NCBI GenBank assembly: GCA_900539945.1
Contig: UQDV01000006.1
Location: 39,215-103,214 of the forward strand
Length of the DNA stretch: 64,000 nucleotides
Direction of reading: 5' to 3'
Source: an uncultured Faecalibacterium sp.
Lineage (GTDB): Bacteria; Bacillota; Clostridia; Oscillospirales; Ruminococcaceae
Shown piece after piece: positions 32,685 through 41,441 of this stretch (position 1 is its first letter; every line of letters starts with the position of its first letter). Both the position numbers and the translations under genes were made by a program. The notes beneath the pieces were generated by a model that saw nothing but the letters and a program-made list of their open reading frames with translations, was not told the DNA's origin and did no database searches.

Positions 32685-33824
32685 ATGGCACACAAGGAGA
32701 GACACACCGCCCCGAAGAAAAAAGGCGGTGCCGTGAAGATTTTGCTGGCAGTGGTACTGCTGCTGGTGCTGGCCGCCGGAGCAGCAGGGGTGTTTGCCTA
32801 CAACGAGATCCACGGCAATGGAAAGCCCGGCACCGAGGTCACCGTCAGCATCCCCCAGGGCAGCGGCGTTGCCGCCATCGCGCAGGAGCTCAAGGACGCG
32901 GGCGTCATCCGCTCGGCCTATCTGTTCCGCTGGTATGTGGGGCACAAAGGTGCTGCGGCAAAGCTGCAGTACGGCGATTTTACCCTGCAGACCGGGGCCA
33001 ACGCCTACGATGCCATCATTGCGGCCCTTTCCACCTATGCCAAGGCAGATACCGTGCGGATCACCATCCCGGAGGGCACCACAGCCATCGCCATTGCCCG
33101 GAAAATGGAGGAAGCCGGTCTGTGCAGCGCCGAGGACTTTCTGAAGGAAGCCAACGAGGGCGATTTCAGCGCGTACACCTTCTGGCAGTACGTTCCGGAG
33201 GATAAGGACGCCCCGGACCGCTTCATGAAGTGCGAGGGCTATCTCTTCCCGGAGACCTACGAGTTCTTGAAGGACGACACCGTGCACAACTATGTGGCAA
33301 CGTTCTATGCGCAGTTCGACGCGCAGATCACCGATGCGATGTATGCGAAGCTCAAGGAGCAGGGCATGACCCTGAACGAGCTGGTCACGCTGGCCTCCTT
33401 TGTGCAGGAGGAAGCGGGCAACAGCCAGGACTCCAACGTGGCGCAGGTGTTCCGCAACCGTCTGGCCGAGGGCTCGCCCTATCCGCGCCTGCAGAGCAAC
33501 ACGTCCAGCCACATCCAGAGCGACGCCGACAACAACTACCTCTGGAACTGGGTGGCCCCCTACTACGGCGGGTGGGACAATATCCCGGAAAACATCGTCT
33601 CTGCGTATGATACCTATCATACGGCGGGCCTGACCCCCGGCCCCATCTCCAACCCCGGCATCGCTGCCATCCGGGCAGCGCTGAGCCCGGAGCCGGACGA
33701 GGAAGCAAAGGACGCCTATTTCTTCGTCACCGACCTCAAGGGCAGCTACTACTATGCCCGCACCCTCAGCGAACACAACGCCAACTGCCAGACCGCAGCG
33801 GACGTGAACAAAACGGTGAAATAA
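32685..33824 (+). CDS. mltG: Endolytic peptidoglycan transglycosylase MltG
   Basis: A 379-residue YceG-family membrane protein. A short basic cytosolic tail (KERHTAPKKKGG) leads into one membrane helix (about residues 17-40), then LysM-like and catalytic regions outside. The catalytic Glu sits in TLASFVQEEAGNSQD (about residue 243), and the downstream YNTY-type motif appears as YDTYHTAGLTPGPISNPG. It cleaves nascent glycan strands and so limits their length. The start at 32685 has the best spacing from AAGGAAGG. A U32 gene follows, the same linkage as yrrL-yrrN/O in Bacillus subtilis. Confidence 0.93.
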   Translation: MAHKERHTAPKKKGGAVKILLAVVLLLVLAAGAAGVFAYNEIHGNGKPGTEVTVSIPQGSGVAAIAQELKDAGVIRSAYLFRWYVGHKGAAAKLQYGDFTLQTGANAYDAIIAALSTYAKADTVRITIPEGTTAIAIARKMEEAGLCSAEDFLKEANEGDFSAYTFWQYVPEDKDAPDRFMKCEGYLFPETYEFLKDDTVHNYVATFYAQFDAQITDAMYAKLKEQGMTLNELVTLASFVQEEAGNSQDSNVAQVFRNRLAEGSPYPRLQSNTSSHIQSDADNNYLWNWVAPYYGGWDNIPENIVSAYDTYHTAGLTPGPISNPGIAAIRAALSPEPDEEAKDAYFFVTDLKGSYYYARTLSEHNANCQTAADVNKTVK

Positions 33825-33881
33825 GAGGGTAAGTTGTCCGTTACGGCTGAAGCTGCCCGTTACGACCCTTCCTGTGAAAAT

Positions 33882-33915
33882 GCGTTTGGAGCGCTCCGCA
33901 GAGCGCGACAAACGC
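33882..33915. repeat. Two-stem hairpin related to the 3459 region
   Basis: GCGTTTG/CAAACGC encloses GCGCTC/GAGCGC. The end CAAACGCGAATCT is the reverse complement of bases 3459-3471, so it appears to be a dispersed small repeat. Confidence 0.5.
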
Positions 33916-34008
33916 GAATCTAAAAATAATTCTTCCGCTAAATATGTCCAGAGCGAAGTGGCGGACATTTCAAATCGTATTTTCTGAAAAAAGAGAGGAA
34001 TATCAACT

Positions 34009-35235
34009 ATGCTGCAAATCCCGGAACTGCTCGCCCCGGCGGGCGATCTGGAGCGCCTGCGCTATGCCATCAACTACGGTGCCGATGCCGTTTACTGCAG
34101 CCTGCCGGAGTTCGGCATGCGGTCTGCACCGGCCAATTTTACGCCGGAGCAGCTCACCGAGGGCGTCATCTATGCCCATGCCCGGGGCCGCAAGGTCTAC
34201 CTGACCATGAACACCCTGCCCACCAATGAGGAAGCCGACCGCCTGCCGGACGCCATCAAGGAGGCCGCCAAGGCCGGTGTGGATGCCTTCATCGTGGCCG
34301 ACCTGGGCGTGCTGGATGCCTGCAAGACCGTTGCCCCGGACATCGACGTGCACATGTCCACCCAGACCGGCATCACCAACTGGGCCGCCGCCCGCGCCGC
34401 CTATAACCTGGGTGCCAAGCGCGTGGTGCTGGCCCGCGAGATGTCCCTGCAGGACATCGCCATCCTGCGCGACAAGACCCCGCCGGAACTGGAGATCGAG
34501 GCCTTTGTGCACGGTGCCATGTGCATGAGCGTGTCCGGCCGGTGCCTGCTGTCCAATTACATGGCAGGCCGCGACGCCAACCGGGGCCAGTGCGCCCAGC
34601 CCTGCCGCTGGAAGTACTACCTGAGCGAGGAGACCCGCCCCGGCCAGCTGTACGAGATCGGCGAGAACGAGAACGGCAGCTACATCCTCAACGCCAACGA
34701 CCTGTGCACCGCGCCCTTCATCGACCTGATCTGCAAGGCCGGTGTGGACAGCCTGAAGATCGAGGGCCGCGCCAAGACCTTCTATTATGTGGCCAGCGTG
34801 ACCGCCGCCTACCGCAAGGCGCTGGATGCCTATCTGGCCGACCCCGCCAACGACAACTTTGAGCTGCCGGCTGAGGTCTACGAGGAGCTCACCCGCACCA
34901 GCCACCGCCACTACTCGCCGGGCTTCTACTTTGGCCGCGAGCAGGCCAAACAGGCCACCGACAGCGCCACCTACATCCGCGAGTGGGAGTTCGTGGGTAC
35001 GGTGGACCGCTGGGAGAACGGCGTGGCCCACTGCCAGCAGCGCGGCAAGTGGAGCCTGGGCGATACGCTGGAAGCCCTCTGCCCGGACGGCCGCAGCATC
35101 CCGCTGACGCCGGAGTGGATCGAGAACGAGGCCGGGGAACGGGTGGACAGCACCCCTCACGCCATGGAAAAATACACCATGCCCACCCCGGAGCTGCCGC
35201 CCATGAGTCTGCTGCGCCGCAAAACGGCAGAATAA
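34009..35235 (+). CDS. Peptidase U32 family protein (TrhP-like tRNA hydroxylation factor)
   Basis: A 408-residue TIM-barrel protein. The N-terminus PELLAPAGDLERLRYAINYGADAVYC and the central GAMCMSVSGRCLLSNYM then RGQCAQPCRWKYYL carry the four conserved cysteines that hold an Fe-S cluster in this family; LKIEGRAKTFYYV is also diagnostic. Although named peptidases, U32 proteins of this type (TrhP/YrrO/RlhA) are known or thought to hydroxylate RNA, here probably 5-hydroxyuridine at the tRNA wobble base, using prephenate. Following mltG matches the Bacillus yrr operon. B. subtilis has two paralogues in tandem; only one is here. Confidence 0.88.
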   Translation: MLQIPELLAPAGDLERLRYAINYGADAVYCSLPEFGMRSAPANFTPEQLTEGVIYAHARGRKVYLTMNTLPTNEEADRLPDAIKEAAKAGVDAFIVADLGVLDACKTVAPDIDVHMSTQTGITNWAAARAAYNLGAKRVVLAREMSLQDIAILRDKTPPELEIEAFVHGAMCMSVSGRCLLSNYMAGRDANRGQCAQPCRWKYYLSEETRPGQLYEIGENENGSYILNANDLCTAPFIDLICKAGVDSLKIEGRAKTFYYVASVTAAYRKALDAYLADPANDNFELPAEVYEELTRTSHRHYSPGFYFGREQAKQATDSATYIREWEFVGTVDRWENGVAHCQQRGKWSLGDTLEALCPDGRSIPLTPEWIENEAGERVDSTPHAMEKYTMPTPELPPMSLLRRKTAE

Positions 35236-35257
35236 GCAGCCGCACCCCGCAAACCAT

Positions 35258-35302
35258 GCCAACCGGCACCGCCTGCAAAGGCTTTGCCGGCTGGCTTTTT
35301 TT
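35258..35302 (+). terminator. Terminator after the U32 gene
   Basis: GCCAACCGGCA pairs with TGCCGGCTGGC around a 16-nt loop, followed by seven T residues. Confidence 0.75.
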
Positions 35303-35309
35303 ACATCCC

Positions 35310-35338
35310 TTGCAAAACCGCACAAACCGCGCTATACT
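35310..35338 (+). promoter_or_regulatory. Promoter of the cardiolipin synthase gene
   Basis: TTGCAA, 17-nt spacer, TATACT, 38 nt before the ATG. Confidence 0.7.
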
Positions 35339-35376
35339 GACGTATATTATCATGCAGAGCGAAAGGAGGGAGCCTG

Positions 35377-36909
35377 ATGTTCCGGCTGCCGATCGTAAAA
35401 TTTTTCAGCCGCATCCTCAATCGGATCACCATCACGGTGGTGCTGGTGGCCCTGCAGGTGGCATGGCTGCTGTGGGCGTTTTTCTCCCTCACCACCGGCC
35501 GCGTGTGGGTCAACGTCGGCTTGCAGCTGCTCAGTCTGCTTATGATGCTGTACCTCGTGCGCAAGGACGAGAACAGCGCCTACAAGATCGGCTGGATCGC
35601 GCTCATGGGGGTGCTGCCGCTGCTGGGCGGGGCACTGTACCTCTCCTTTGGCAACAAGCGCCCGGCCAAGCAGCTGCGCAGCAAGCTGCAGGCGGTGGAC
35701 GAGGCCCACAGGGCTGATCTTGTCCAGCAGCCGGACCAGGTGGCCGGACTGGATGCTTCCGGCCTCGGCATGAGCCGCTATCTGGCGCGGTACGGCCGCT
35801 ACCCGGCCTGGAAGAACACCGCCGCGCGGTATTTTGCCTGCGGCGAAGCTATGTACCCCCAGCTGCTGCGGGATCTGGAGCGGGCCGAGCACACGATCTT
35901 TGTGGAATATTTCATCGTGCACACCGGCAAAATGTGGGACGGCGTGGAAGCCATCCTCCGGCGCAAGGCCGCGCAGGGGGTGGACGTGCGCCTGATCTAC
36001 GACGACTTTGGCAGCCTGCTGGGCTTGCCCACCGACTTTGTGGTGCGCATGGAGCGGGCGCACATCCGGTGCATCCCCTTCAACCCGGTGGTGCCGGTGC
36101 TCTCGCTGGTGATGAACCACCGCGACCACCGCAAGATCGTGGTCATCGACGGGCGCATCGCCTACACCGGCGGCGTGAACCTGGCCGACGAGTATATCAA
36201 CGCGGAGCAGCGCTTCGGCTACTGGAAGGACGCCGCCCTGCGCATCGAGGGCGATGCTGCGTGGAATTTCACCGTGATGTTCCTCAACTTCTGGAACGCT
36301 TTCCGCCCCAGTGAGACGGACTACAGCGCCTTCCGCCCCCAGCACAGTGCACACCCGGTGCAGGATGGCATCGTGCAGCCCTACGCCGACAGCCCGCTGG
36401 ACGAAGAGCCGGTGGCGGAGACGGTGTACCTGAACCTGCTGGCCCGGGCCGAGCAGTATGTGTATATCTACACGCCCTATCTGGCTGTGGGCGAAGAGAT
36501 GCTGGATGCGCTGAAAAACGCCGCCAAGCGCGGGGTGGATGTGCGGCTGGTGCTGCCGGGCATCCCGGACAAGAAGCTGGTGTTCCGCCTGAGCCGCTCC
36601 TACTACCTGCCGCTTTTGCAGGCGGGGGTGCGCATCTACGAGTACACCCCGGGCTTCCTGCACGCCAAGTGCTGGGTGAGCGACGACCGGGCAGCCGTGG
36701 TGGGCAGCATCAACATGGATTACCGCAGCCTGTTTTTGCACTTTGAGTGCGGCGTGCTGCTGCAGCACAACAGTCAGGTGGCTGCCCTGCGGGACGATGT
36801 GCGGGCCACCCTGCCGCAGTGCCGCGAGATCCATATTTCGGACTGCCGCACCAGCATTCCCGGCACCCTGCTGGACAGCGTGCTGCGCCTGCTCAGCCCG
36901 TTGATGTAA
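35377..36909 (+). CDS. cls: Cardiolipin synthase (phospholipase D family)
   Basis: A 510-residue membrane enzyme that condenses two phosphatidylglycerols into cardiolipin. Two N-terminal hydrophobic helices (about residues 17-38 and 45-60) anchor it, and the two HKD active-site motifs are intact: HRDHRKIVVIDGRIAYTGG (about 248-266) and HAKCWVSDDRAAVVGSINMD (about 428-447). YFIVHTGKMWDGVE lies where substrate binding is expected. Length is normal for ClsA-type proteins. An AAAGGAGGGA site precedes the ATG. It stands alone between a terminator and a lipoprotein gene. Confidence 0.94.
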   Translation: MFRLPIVKFFSRILNRITITVVLVALQVAWLLWAFFSLTTGRVWVNVGLQLLSLLMMLYLVRKDENSAYKIGWIALMGVLPLLGGALYLSFGNKRPAKQLRSKLQAVDEAHRADLVQQPDQVAGLDASGLGMSRYLARYGRYPAWKNTAARYFACGEAMYPQLLRDLERAEHTIFVEYFIVHTGKMWDGVEAILRRKAAQGVDVRLIYDDFGSLLGLPTDFVVRMERAHIRCIPFNPVVPVLSLVMNHRDHRKIVVIDGRIAYTGGVNLADEYINAEQRFGYWKDAALRIEGDAAWNFTVMFLNFWNAFRPSETDYSAFRPQHSAHPVQDGIVQPYADSPLDEEPVAETVYLNLLARAEQYVYIYTPYLAVGEEMLDALKNAAKRGVDVRLVLPGIPDKKLVFRLSRSYYLPLLQAGVRIYEYTPGFLHAKCWVSDDRAAVVGSINMDYRSLFLHFECGVLLQHNSQVAALRDDVRATLPQCREIHISDCRTSIPGTLLDSVLRLLSPLM

Positions 36910-36994
36910 GGGCACGCTCATAATTGCCCCGGCAGGGGGCACACTAGCTCCAAAGCCCGTGCGGCTGCGCGGGAGCAAAAGGAGCAAGTGTACC

Positions 36995-38038
36995 ATGAAG
37001 CAGGTTTTTCGGGTGTTTTGGGGCTGTACGCTGGCCGCGGCGCTGGCGCTGACCGGCTGCGGCCGGGGCGGCGCTCCGGGCAGCAGCGGAGCCGGGTCCA
37101 TGAGCGGCAGTGGGTCCGGTGCCATGAGCGGCACTACAGCCGGGCAGGAACAGGCCTGGCGCACCGGTCTTGGCGTTGTGACCGAGGCCGCAGGCAGCGA
37201 CCGGGCCGGCAAGATCACCACTGCCGCTGCGGCTGTGGTGCTGGACGCCGACGGCAAACTGGCCGACGTGATGCTGGACGAGCTGGAACTTTCGGTCTCC
37301 GGCGGGAGCACCGGCAGCGTGACCACTCCGGAGGATGTGCGGTCCAAGCGCACAAAAGGGAAGGACTACCCGCTGGCGGCGGCGTCCTCCCTCGGCAAAG
37401 GGTGGGCCGAGCAGGCCGACTGGTTTGCCGACTACCTGACCGGCAGGACCCCGGACGAGGTGAAAAAGCTGAAAACGGATGAAAACGGCAAGCCGCAGGA
37501 CGCCGACCTTGTGTCCGGCTGCACCATCGCGGTGGACCGCTACCGGGACGCCGTGGTGCGCGCCTGCGAACAGGCCAAAGCACTGGGAGCCGCCCAGGGC
37601 GACCGGGCGACTCTGAGCCTGATCGCGGCAGACCTGCCCCAGAACCTTGCCGCCACGGATGACCAGGACGCCCACGTCCAGGCAGACATCACGCTGGCGG
37701 CCCTGTCCGTGGACAGCAATGGCCGGGTGACCAGCGCCATCGGGGACATGACCCAGCCGCAGCTGACCGTCAGCGCGGACGGCACGGTCTCCGGGCCGGA
37801 AGAGCCGGTGTACACCAAGAACGAGCAGGGCGACAAGTACGGCCTGCGGGAGGCCAGTGCCCTGCACAAGGAGTGGTACGAGCACGCCGAGGGCTATTGC
37901 AGCACCCTGAAGGGCAAGACCATGGCGGAGATCGCCGCCCAGCCCACCGACGGCTCCGACGCCGACCTGAAAGCCCTGTGCACCATCTCGGTCACCGACC
38001 TGCAGAAGGCGGTGCTGGCCGCGCTGGCAGAAACCTGA
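36995..38038 (+). CDS. Lipoprotein with two tandem homologous domains, unknown function
   Basis: A 347-residue lipoprotein: signal peptide with lipobox LTGC (Cys22), a Gly/Ser tether (about 23-48), then two copies of a domain of roughly 150 residues. Each copy has a beta-rich start (AAVVLDADGKLADVMLDE / LAALSVDSNGRVTSAIGDM), a K-x-x-YxL-xxAS-x(3)-K-xW-EqA segment, and an end D-A-D-L-x(2)-xCTIxV-x(5)-AV. The internal similarity is clear by eye. The family was not recognised; the beta-rich starts faintly resemble FMN-binding domains, but no flavin attachment motif is seen. An AAAGGAGC site fixes the start. Confidence 0.7.
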   Translation: MKQVFRVFWGCTLAAALALTGCGRGGAPGSSGAGSMSGSGSGAMSGTTAGQEQAWRTGLGVVTEAAGSDRAGKITTAAAAVVLDADGKLADVMLDELELSVSGGSTGSVTTPEDVRSKRTKGKDYPLAAASSLGKGWAEQADWFADYLTGRTPDEVKKLKTDENGKPQDADLVSGCTIAVDRYRDAVVRACEQAKALGAAQGDRATLSLIAADLPQNLAATDDQDAHVQADITLAALSVDSNGRVTSAIGDMTQPQLTVSADGTVSGPEEPVYTKNEQGDKYGLREASALHKEWYEHAEGYCSTLKGKTMAEIAAQPTDGSDADLKALCTISVTDLQKAVLAALAET

Positions 38039-38050
38039 ACAGAACAAAAC

Positions 38051-38083
38051 GAGGGAAGGCCCGCGGGCTTTCCCTCGTTTTTG
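38051..38083. terminator. Bidirectional terminator
   Basis: GAGGGAA...CCGCGG...TTCCCTC followed by GTTTTT, between two converging genes. Confidence 0.85.
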
Positions 38084-38092
38084 TGGATGGAA

Positions 38093-39193
38093 TTATTTGC
38101 CGAACGCGCTGTCGGTCAGGCCGTCCATGTTCAGCATGCCTTCCAGCGCGGCGATGTCGGTGGTCACGTCCAGCGCATCGGACTGGAACAGCTTGTCCAG
38201 CTGGTTTTCAAAGGCGGTCACCAGCAGATCCATGCTGCGCTCGATGCTGTGCTTGGCTTCGGTAATGTTCGTGCCCTCCACCGTCTGCCGGGAAAGGCTG
38301 GCGTAGGTGTTCAGCAGCTTGAGGGCGGTAGGCAGATAGTAGTTCATAAACTTTTGCAGCTGCGCCTTTTTGTCCGGGTCCTTCTGTGCCAGCGCAAAGA
38401 TACGCTCGCTGACCTCCTCCAGCCGGGAGATCTTCTGGCTCATCACCGGGTCAGGAATGGCATCGTTCACTTCCCGCAGCTGGCGCAGCAGTGCAGCGTA
38501 CTCGTCCTCTGCGGCGGGCTGGGGCTTGGGTGCCGGAGCGGGTGCGGGCTTTTTCGGCTGCGGTGCTGCGCCCCGCACCACCAGCGTGTCGGTGCGGTTG
38601 TCAATGTAGGCGTCTGCGCCGAAGTATCCGTGCTCGATGGCGCTTTTCACGGCAGGACGTCCCCGGGCGGCATCCACCCCGGCGGCAGCAAACAGTTCCG
38701 GCAGAGGAATGTTATCCCGCTCGCCCACCACGTTATCCAGCAACCGCTCCAGCTTGCGGGTGCTGTTCATCCGCAGGCCGGTCAGCAGCGCACCGCCGCC
38801 GCCAATGGCCATGACGATATCGGAAAACAGCTCCCCGGGGTCGGGCATCAGCTGCCACGCGCCAATGACATCCACCACATCCATCACCCCGGCAAACAGA
38901 AAGACAGCGCCCATGATGGTGCAGAGGGTGGCAATGTTCTTGTGCCATTGCTTGGCGTTTTTCTGCTCCTGGGTGGGCATATCCGGACCGTGGACTGGCT
39001 CCTCCTTCCGGGTGGAGGCAGGCTCTGGTGGGGTATAAGCATTCCCCGGGCAGGCGGCCTGCTCCTCTTTCTCGGCCTTTTGGTCAATGCCCTTCAGGAT
39101 GAACAGCAGCACCCCCAACGGCCCGGACATCGCCATCACGATAAAGATGGCGATGGTGGGGATCTTTGCAAAATAATGTTTTCTCGGCTCCAT
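38093..39193 (-). CDS. XpaC-like membrane-associated protein
   Basis: A 366-residue protein whose C-terminal half (SQKISRLEEVSERIFALAQKDP, then LNTYASLSRQ and AFENQLDKLFQSDALDVTTDIAALEGML, cited in parts) matches the XpaC family, which is linked to hydrolysis of chromogenic indolyl phosphates and co-occurs with TelA-type stress proteins. The N-terminal half has three to four hydrophobic segments (about residues 10-33, 85-110, 125-145) and a Pro/Ala/Lys linker near 215-230. The start MEPRKHYFAK has a GGAA site and the promoter 39243-39271 upstream; the longer frame would include that promoter. Precise function is unknown; no TelA neighbour is present. Confidence 0.72.
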   Translation of the reverse strand: MEPRKHYFAKIPTIAIFIVMAMSGPLGVLLFILKGIDQKAEKEEQAACPGNAYTPPEPASTRKEEPVHGPDMPTQEQKNAKQWHKNIATLCTIMGAVFLFAGVMDVVDVIGAWQLMPDPGELFSDIVMAIGGGGALLTGLRMNSTRKLERLLDNVVGERDNIPLPELFAAAGVDAARGRPAVKSAIEHGYFGADAYIDNRTDTLVVRGAAPQPKKPAPAPAPKPQPAAEDEYAALLRQLREVNDAIPDPVMSQKISRLEEVSERIFALAQKDPDKKAQLQKFMNYYLPTALKLLNTYASLSRQTVEGTNITEAKHSIERSMDLLVTAFENQLDKLFQSDALDVTTDIAALEGMLNMDGLTDSAFGK

Positions 39194-39242
39194 GAAACAG
39201 AGTTCCTTTCCGCAATAAAAATAAAAGACCGTGTTCCACTCT

Positions 39243-39271
39243 ATTATAGCGGAACGCGGTCGTTTTGTTAA
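39243..39271 (-). promoter_or_regulatory. Promoter of the XpaC-like gene
   Basis: On the minus strand: TTAACA, 17-nt spacer, perfect TATAAT, 50 nt before the ATG. Confidence 0.75.
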
Positions 39272-39323
39272 GGGGGAATCCATGCGGGCGGCAGGGGAGT
39301 AAGTCTGCCCCCGCGGGGAGAGA

Positions 39324-41252
39324 TCACTTCATCAGGCTGCACACGGCCTCAGCGTAAGCGGTGGGGTCGTCCACAGGCAGACCCTCGATGAGCTGGGCCT
39401 GTGCGTACAGCAGGGCGCTGTACTTGTTGATCTTGTCGGTGTCACCGGCCTCCTGTGCGGCCTTGAGCACGGCGAACACGGGGTGGTTGGCGTTCAGCTC
39501 CAGCACCTTGTCGCTCTTCACGCCCTCGCTGCCGGGCTGCTTGGACAGCACCTTTTCCATCTCGATGGACAGCGGGCCGTCGGCGCTCAGGCACACCGGG
39601 TGATCCTTCAGGCGGGTGGAGACCTTGACTTCCTTCACCTTGCCGTCCAGAGCAGTCTTCATGGCGTCGAACAGGTCCTTGTTCTCGGCGGTGGCATCCT
39701 CGGCGGCCTTCTTCTCTTCCTCGGTCTCCAGGCCCAGGTCGCCGCTGTTCACGTTCTTGAACTCCACGGTGCCGTCCTTGCCCTCGGCATCCTTGCGGGG
39801 ATAGGTGCGCAGGATCTGCAGGCAGAACTCGTCCACGTCCTCGGTCAGCAACAGCACGTCGTAGCCCTTGCCCAGCACCAGCTCGGTGGAGGGCAGCTTG
39901 GCCAGACGGTCGGAGGAGTCACCGGCGGCGAAGTAGATGTACTTCTGCTCGGCGGGCATCTTGTCCACATACTCCTGCAGGGTGACCATCTTCTGCTCCT
40001 TGGCGGACCAGAACAGCAGCAGGTCCCGCAGCAGCTCGGCGTGCATGCCGTAGTCGGAGTAGGCACCGAACTTGATCTGACGGCCGAACTCCTTCCAGAA
40101 CTCCTCGTACTTTGTGCGGTCGTTGGCCAGCATGGCGTGCAGCTCGTTCTTGATCTTCTTTTCCAGAGCGTTGTGGATCAGCTTGAGCTGGTTGTCCTTC
40201 TGCAGCATCTCACGGCTGATGTTCAGGCTCAGGTCCTGACTGTCCACGATGCCCTTGACGAAGCTGAAGTAGTCGGGCAGCAGGTCGGCGCACTTTTCCA
40301 TGATCAGCACGCCGGAAGCGTACAGGGCCAGACCCTTCTCGTACTCCTTGGTGTAGAAGTCGTAGGGGCGGTGGCTGGGCACGAACAGCAGGGCATTGTA
40401 GTTGGCAGTGCCCTCGGTGCGGCTCACGATGACCCGGGCGGGGTCGGCATAGTCGCCGAACTTGTCCTTATAGAAGGCGTTGTATTCCTCATCGGTCACT
40501 TCGCTCTTCTGCTTCTTCCAGATGGGGATCATGCTGTTCAGGGTCTCCAGCTCGGTGTAGGTCTCCCACTCGGGCTTGTAGTCCTCGGGCTTGGGGTCCG
40601 GTTCCGGCTTCTGGCGGCTCTTTTCGCGCTCCATCTGGATGGGATAGCGCACATAGTCGCTGTATTTCTTCACGATGGCCACGATGCCGTACTCGTCCAG
40701 GAAGTTGTCGTAGTGGTCGGTCTCGGTGTCGGGCTTGATGTGCAGGATGATCTGGGTACCAGCAGTGTCCTTCTCAGCCGGGGTCATCTCGTAGCCGTCC
40801 ACACCGGAGGACTCCCACTGCCATGCCTCGTCCGAGCCGTAGGCCTTGGAGATGACGGTGACCTTGTCGGCCACCATGAAGGAGGAGTAGAAGCCGACGC
40901 CGAACTGGCCGATGATGTCGATGTTCTCGTCCTTGTTGTCCTGCTTGAAGTCCAGGGAGCCGGAGTGGGCGATGGTGCCCAGGTTCTCTTCCAGCTCCGC
41001 TTTGGTCATGCCGATGCCGTTGTCCTCCACGGTGAGGATGCGGTTTTCCTTGTCGCGGGTGATCAGGATGCGGAAATCGCTCTTGTTCATGCCCACGGAG
41101 GCGTCGGTCAGGCTCTTATAATACAGCTTGTCGATGGCGTCCGAGGCGTTGGAGATCAGCTCCCGCAGGAAAATTTCCTTGTTGGTGTAGATGGAGTTGA
41201 TCATCATATCCATCAGCTTTTTGCTCTCTGCCTGAAATTCTTTCTTGGCCAT
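39324..41252 (-). CDS. htpG: Molecular chaperone HtpG (Hsp90)
   Basis: A 642-residue Hsp90 with the full N-terminal GHKL ATPase: Asn-box LRELISNASDAIDKL (about residue 30), DNGIGMTKAELEENLGTIAHSG (in part; about 80-100) and GQFGVGFYSSFMVADKV (about 118). The middle domain has the catalytic-loop Arg region LNISREMLQKD, and the C-terminal dimerisation domain ends in LIEGLPVDDPTAYAEAVCSLMK (in part). It folds or holds client proteins in the cytosol in an ATP-driven clamp cycle. A perfect CIRCE element between promoter and start codon shows HrcA heat-shock control. The length is typical. Confidence 0.97.
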   Translation of the reverse strand: MAKKEFQAESKKLMDMMINSIYTNKEIFLRELISNASDAIDKLYYKSLTDASVGMNKSDFRILITRDKENRILTVEDNGIGMTKAELEENLGTIAHSGSLDFKQDNKDENIDIIGQFGVGFYSSFMVADKVTVISKAYGSDEAWQWESSGVDGYEMTPAEKDTAGTQIILHIKPDTETDHYDNFLDEYGIVAIVKKYSDYVRYPIQMEREKSRQKPEPDPKPEDYKPEWETYTELETLNSMIPIWKKQKSEVTDEEYNAFYKDKFGDYADPARVIVSRTEGTANYNALLFVPSHRPYDFYTKEYEKGLALYASGVLIMEKCADLLPDYFSFVKGIVDSQDLSLNISREMLQKDNQLKLIHNALEKKIKNELHAMLANDRTKYEEFWKEFGRQIKFGAYSDYGMHAELLRDLLLFWSAKEQKMVTLQEYVDKMPAEQKYIYFAAGDSSDRLAKLPSTELVLGKGYDVLLLTEDVDEFCLQILRTYPRKDAEGKDGTVEFKNVNSGDLGLETEEEKKAAEDATAENKDLFDAMKTALDGKVKEVKVSTRLKDHPVCLSADGPLSIEMEKVLSKQPGSEGVKSDKVLELNANHPVFAVLKAAQEAGDTDKINKYSALLYAQAQLIEGLPVDDPTAYAEAVCSLMK

Positions 41253-41320
41253 AGTACAAAACCTCTTTTTTTATCTGGATTCAGTGCAAGCACTCGACGC
41301 AAGAAACTGCCGCCGAATAC

Positions 41321-41347
41321 TTAGCACTCATAACTTTCGAGTGCTAA
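41321..41347 (-). promoter_or_regulatory. CIRCE operator (HrcA site) of htpG
   Basis: TTAGCACTC, a 9-nt spacer, GAGTGCTAA: a perfect match to the CIRCE consensus, overlapping the edge of the htpG -10 region. Confidence 0.97.
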
Positions 41348-41374
41348 TATACACCGCTTTGCCGCAAAAATCAA
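41346..41374 (-). promoter_or_regulatory. htpG promoter
   Basis: On the minus strand: TTGATT (41369-41374), 17-nt spacer, TATATT (41346-41351), directly abutting CIRCE so that bound HrcA would block initiation. Confidence 0.8.
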
Positions 41375-41390
41375 GGGCTTTCATAAAAAG

Positions 41391-41419
41391 TTTAAAAATG
41401 CCCCGGTTTGTGCTATAAT
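41391..41419 (+). promoter_or_regulatory. Promoter of the 41442 gene
   Basis: TTTAAA, 17-nt spacer, TATAAT with an extended TG, 23 nt before the start codon. Confidence 0.75.
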
Positions 41420-41441
41420 AAACCGCAAAGGATGTGAAATC

